Position numbers and translations under genes: made by a program | Notes under the pieces: generated by a model | What the model saw: the letters and a program-made list of their open reading frames with translations, nothing else | Told to the model about the DNA's origin: nothing | Database searches by the model: none | NCBI RefSeq assembly: GCF_001625215.2 | Contig: NC_030381.2 | Location: 5,109,131 to 5,173,130, forward strand | Length of the DNA: 64,000 nt | Origin: Daucus carota subsp. sativus | Lineage: Eukaryota > Streptophyta > Magnoliopsida > Apiales > Apiaceae | Reading direction: 5' to 3' | Shown: one piece after another, positions 61,201-64,000 of the stretch | How positions within the stretch are numbered: the first letter of the stretch is position 1 | Layout of the letters: each line of letters begins with the position of its first letter

Positions 61201-62217
61201 AAAATTCTACTGATTGCAGAAAACATAGATATTACAGTAAAGCTTAGTTCATAATCCACTCTCCCGAGTAGATTACTAGTGTTGAACTATTATGCAAAAG
61301 ACTATCTATATTTGCTACCAATTACTATGACAATTGTGATTGAGGCAAATAGGCCACAACTAATTTCAATCAACAATACTCGTAGTTATATAAACGTTTA
61401 ATGGCAAATTGGAAACTGTATAACAGATCTCAGACAGCACATACGAGTAATTTTGTTTTTTTTTAAAAACAAACTGTTGTAAGAGATATTCACAACTTTA
61501 ATGCAATATACTGTCCCACATAATACAAAAGTATGCATTCGTATTACCTCAAGAAAGCCATATGCTTTGCACGAGTGTTCCCACATAAGTTCTCTACTGC
61601 ATCCTTTAAATCCAGAAGCTCAAAACATATCTTTCTGATGCCCTACCAACGTGAATATCCAAGCCGTTATAGGAACAGAAGATTAAAACATAAATTCTTC
61701 AATTTGAGAAACAACATTGTGATGTACACTACTGTGAAGTAAAATCCTCAATCGGCGCAACAAGTTCACACATTTTTTACTGAAAACCAATACATTAAGT
61801 AGATAAAGCTACTTCAACATGAGTATCACACAAAAACCCCCACATCAAAACTAACATCGGGCATAAAGCAATCATTTTCCTCACTATAAATCAATCAAAT
61901 GGCACAAAAAAGAATTTTAATTTTGCCAGGCCAAAAATTAAATCTTTTGCAGTTTATGCTTATGTATTCAAAAATCTATAGCCAAATTAAGCAAAGAACA
62001 CATCAAACCCCATCACAAATCCATAACTTAAACATAACATAACATCAAGATTTGGAAGTAGAGTAGTAAACCACATTTACCATCACTCAAACAACAATAA
62101 AAAAGAAAAGATTTTGAATACCTTTTCGAACTTGGATTGATACGAAGAATCAATTTTAGATTGTGGGGTGACAGATTCAATTGTTGGGAAATCATCTTCT
62201 TCTTCACTGCTCTCCAT
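55201..62217 (-). CDS. EXO84C: exocyst complex component EXO84C-like
   Basis: Seven exons in phase: 62122-62217, 61548-61642, 59682-60726, 58341-58862, 57704-57892, 55569-55705 and 55201-55450, about 777 residues. The N-terminal part ([58 protein letters not shown]) forms the CorEx-type coiled coil. The EXO84 core follows with [20 protein letters not shown] and [20 protein letters not shown] and continues to [20 protein letters not shown]. The C-terminal tail is acidic and Ser-rich. EXO84 is one of the eight exocyst subunits that tether secretory vesicles to the plasma membrane; the C isoform is the divergent plant form. Exon 2 splices straight to the large exon 3; the ORF-like stretch at 60985-61115 is not needed. 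The start [15 protein letters not shown] is set by the first ATG after the GA-rich leader. Confidence 0.92.
55750..57690. other. enlarged EXO84C intron with mobile-element debris
   Basis: The intron 55706-57703 is 2 kb, mostly AT-rich. At about 56500-56530 the phrase tatactagcaaataaccttc followed by gcacgggcatag resembles the end of a widespread plant repeat type (compare the ccgcgcgttgcgg motif at 25111). The element could not be bounded or typed. Confidence 0.35.
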
Positions 62218-62325
62218 CTCTCTCCCTCCCCCCTCTCTCTCTCTCTCACTCTCTCTCACTCTCTTTCTTTCTCACTCTCTCTCTCTGTCTCTCTCTCCCT
62301 CTCTCTCCCTCTCTGCCTTGCTTTC
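62218..62325. repeat. CT/GA-rich leader of EXO84C
   Basis: About 100 bases of CT-rich sequence on the plus strand, GAGA on the sense strand, directly upstream of the EXO84C ATG. It is probably 5'UTR and a possible BPC-factor binding tract. Confidence 0.65.
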
Positions 62326-63299
62326 TCGATTGTTTCTTCAGACAGAAATTGCGTATAGAATGAAAATTTGAAATCAGGGGGTGTTTGTAATGTGGGTCTA
62401 TTATGCTTCAGTACAAGTGTTTGCAGAATATAATGCAATTTGATATGGGCAAGTTAATTAAACTCACTTTACACACATTTTATTTATTTTATTTTGTGGT
62501 TTTACTTTGTTGACAATGACAGTTTACTTTTTTTATTGGCTTTTTTGCTACCAAATAAATGTACTTCCCACTCCTGTCTCTTGATTGCTATGAAGAATAA
62601 TAGCATATAAATAATAGCATCGCATATATTTCAAAATTAAAAATGAATATATAACTTTTGTTCAGATAGGTTAAATACAAAAGCATATAATGGAAAATTT
62701 TATATTTTTAATAATTAATAAATTAAAATTATATATTTTATATATTACATGAAAGGCGAGATATATTTAATTGAAAAAACGAACCTAATTTATCTTGAAT
62801 AAATATATGAAACAATTTTATATATAATAAAATTTGTTATATATTCATGTAATTTTTTAAAATACATGTAAATTTGTTGGATCGATTAAAAATTTTAATT
62901 ATATAAAATTTCGGATCATATTAAATTAGTTTAAATCATTACTATAAACATCTCAAATCGATCCAATTCTGATCGAAATTGCAATATATTCAACACTTCA
63001 ATAATTCGACTTTCATAAATCTAACGATAATTTATTCAGATTAACTCAAAATTCTAAAATAAACAAACTCAAACCACTTTAAATCAGCTTTCATTGCAGC
63101 TGTAACCCACTAACCTTGAAACCAATTTGATATATTCTCACTTAAAACATTAATCACAACATTTGACTCTCTCTCCTCTCTCTAGAACCCAAGAAAAACA
63201 AACCAGCGGTCAGTGCCCAAGAACAAAAAGAGTCTACAGCAACATTACACACACCTTTCATTCATACCCACCAAAACCAAGATCTGGGCTGCAAGAAAA
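62326..63299. promoter_or_regulatory. shared divergent promoter region of EXO84C and VAMP72
   Basis: The two ATGs are 1082 bases apart, head to head. The middle (62450-63060) is AT-rich. Bases 63160-63299 are C/A- and CT-rich (ctctctcctctctctag) and are probably the VAMP leader. No clear TATA box was assigned on either side. Confidence 0.5.
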
Positions 63300-63489
63300 A
63301 TGGGCCAAAAGTCACTGATCTATGCATTTGTAGCAAGAGGGAGTGTCATATTAGCAGAGTACACAGAGTTTAGTGGCAACTTCAATTCTATTGCTTTTCA
63401 GTGTCTGCAGAAGCTGCCTTCTTCAAACAACAAGTTTACTTACAATTGTGATGGGCATACGTTCAATTATCTTGTTGATAATGGCTTCA
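63300..63489 (+). CDS. VAMP721/722/726-type R-SNARE, first exon only
   Basis: The exon encodes [20 protein letters not shown], then [20 protein letters not shown] and [20 protein letters not shown] with NGF, the start of the longin domain of plant VAMP72 proteins. It ends in phase 1 at TTCA|GTAAGC, where the family continues TYCVVA. The SNARE motif and C-terminal membrane anchor must lie beyond the window. VAMP721/722 drive fusion of secretory vesicles with the plasma membrane and act in cell-plate growth and immunity. The MGQKS start is nearer to the VAMP724/726 branch as I recall it, so the exact paralogue is open. Confidence 0.92.
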
Positions 63490-64000
63490 GTAAGCATTTC
63501 TTGCTTTGTTTTGAGTTAAAGATCATATTTTGACTTTTTGTTGACTGTTTTTTTGAGAAATAATTTGTGGGTTTTGTGTTGAAAGGTGTAAATTTGGTGG
63601 TAATGATGTGTTTCTTTTGATTTTTTGTTGTTTTGTTTAGAGAGATTGGAACTTTATATAGGTTATGAAACTCTATTTAGGTTGTTTGTGTGAATTTTGA
63701 TGGTTTTAAATTGACTTTTTGTTGACTGTTTATTTTAAGAAATAATTGATGAAGCTGTATATTGTTGATTTCTGTAGAAAGATTGAAACCTAATGTTGGT
63801 TGTGATTTGGGTGAGTATATTATGTCAGTTCAGTCATTTTTGGCTTTGTTTTCTGGCCAAGAACTCATTTTGAATTTTTGTTGAATGTTTTGATTGATTA
63901 ACAAAATAATCAATGGTTATGTTTTGTAGCTGTGAATTTTTGGAACTGATGGCATGCCTGATATATTGGTATATCGTTGTGTTGTAATGAAAGATTGAAG
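63490..64000 (+). other. first intron of the VAMP72 gene
   Basis: T-rich intron sequence without an acceptor that continues the longin frame; the gene runs off the window. The phrase gactttttgttgactgttt occurs twice (63531 and 63713), a small local duplication. Confidence 0.6.

Overview
This is nuclear DNA from a eudicot plant. The genes have many introns with GT-AG borders. Every recognised product is of plant type: a plant AIG1/IAN GTPase, a chloroplast chaperonin alpha subunit, mitochondrial glycine-cleavage H-protein, a P-class PPR protein, EXORDIUM-like, NARROW LEAF 1-type protease, a PLA/LCAT4-like lipase, phloem protein 2 lectins, EXO84C and a VAMP72 R-SNARE. Spacers are AT-rich and hold plant MITEs, TRIMs and hAT-like debris. 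The mix of Stowaway-like MITEs and a PP2-A1 lectin array would suit an asterid such as an Apiaceae, but that is only a guess.

Layout. 1-1140: spacer with a 348-bp Stowaway-like MITE. 1155-3911 (+): AIG1/IAN GTPase. 5022-9651 (-): chloroplast Cpn60 alpha-2. 10689-12891 (-): GCSH. 13919-17242 (-): PPR protein like At2g35130. 18008-18242: almost perfectly palindromic MITE. 19258-20229 (-): intronless EXORDIUM-like. 22584-22706 (+): possible 40-residue membrane protein. 22707-26400: AT-rich repeat-laden spacer. 27657-31359 (+): NAL1. 32504-40531 (+): LCAT4-like phospholipase, with two TRIM-type elements in intron 2 and MITEs in intron 3. 41458-54820: a cluster of phloem protein 2-like lectin genes, two on the minus strand (A, B), four on the plus strand (C-F), plus one 3' stump. 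55201-62217 (-): EXO84C exocyst subunit. 63300 to the end (+): first exon of a VAMP721/722/726-type R-SNARE.

Most of the biology of note is in the last third. The PP2 cluster shows birth and death of genes in progress. A block carrying gene D, gene E and the 3' tail of EXO84C has been tandemly duplicated. In the second block the E copy has lost all but its last 90 bp, F is frameshifted, and a dead copy of the EXO84C last exon lies between E and F. C has lost its paralogous start and B has a damaged exon 2. Just upstream of C lies a hAT-like non-autonomous element that holds one exon piece, with its splice donor, of an F-box/LRR gene of the FBL3 type. EXO84C and the VAMP72 gene are head to head across 1.1 kb; both products act in exocytosis.

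All exon models were built by hand from splice-site phase and family similarity recalled from memory. No alignment or database search was run. I did not find a clearly new enzyme or defence system. The best candidates for novelty are the 40-residue ORF, the gene-capturing hAT-like element and the PP2/EXO84C duplication.
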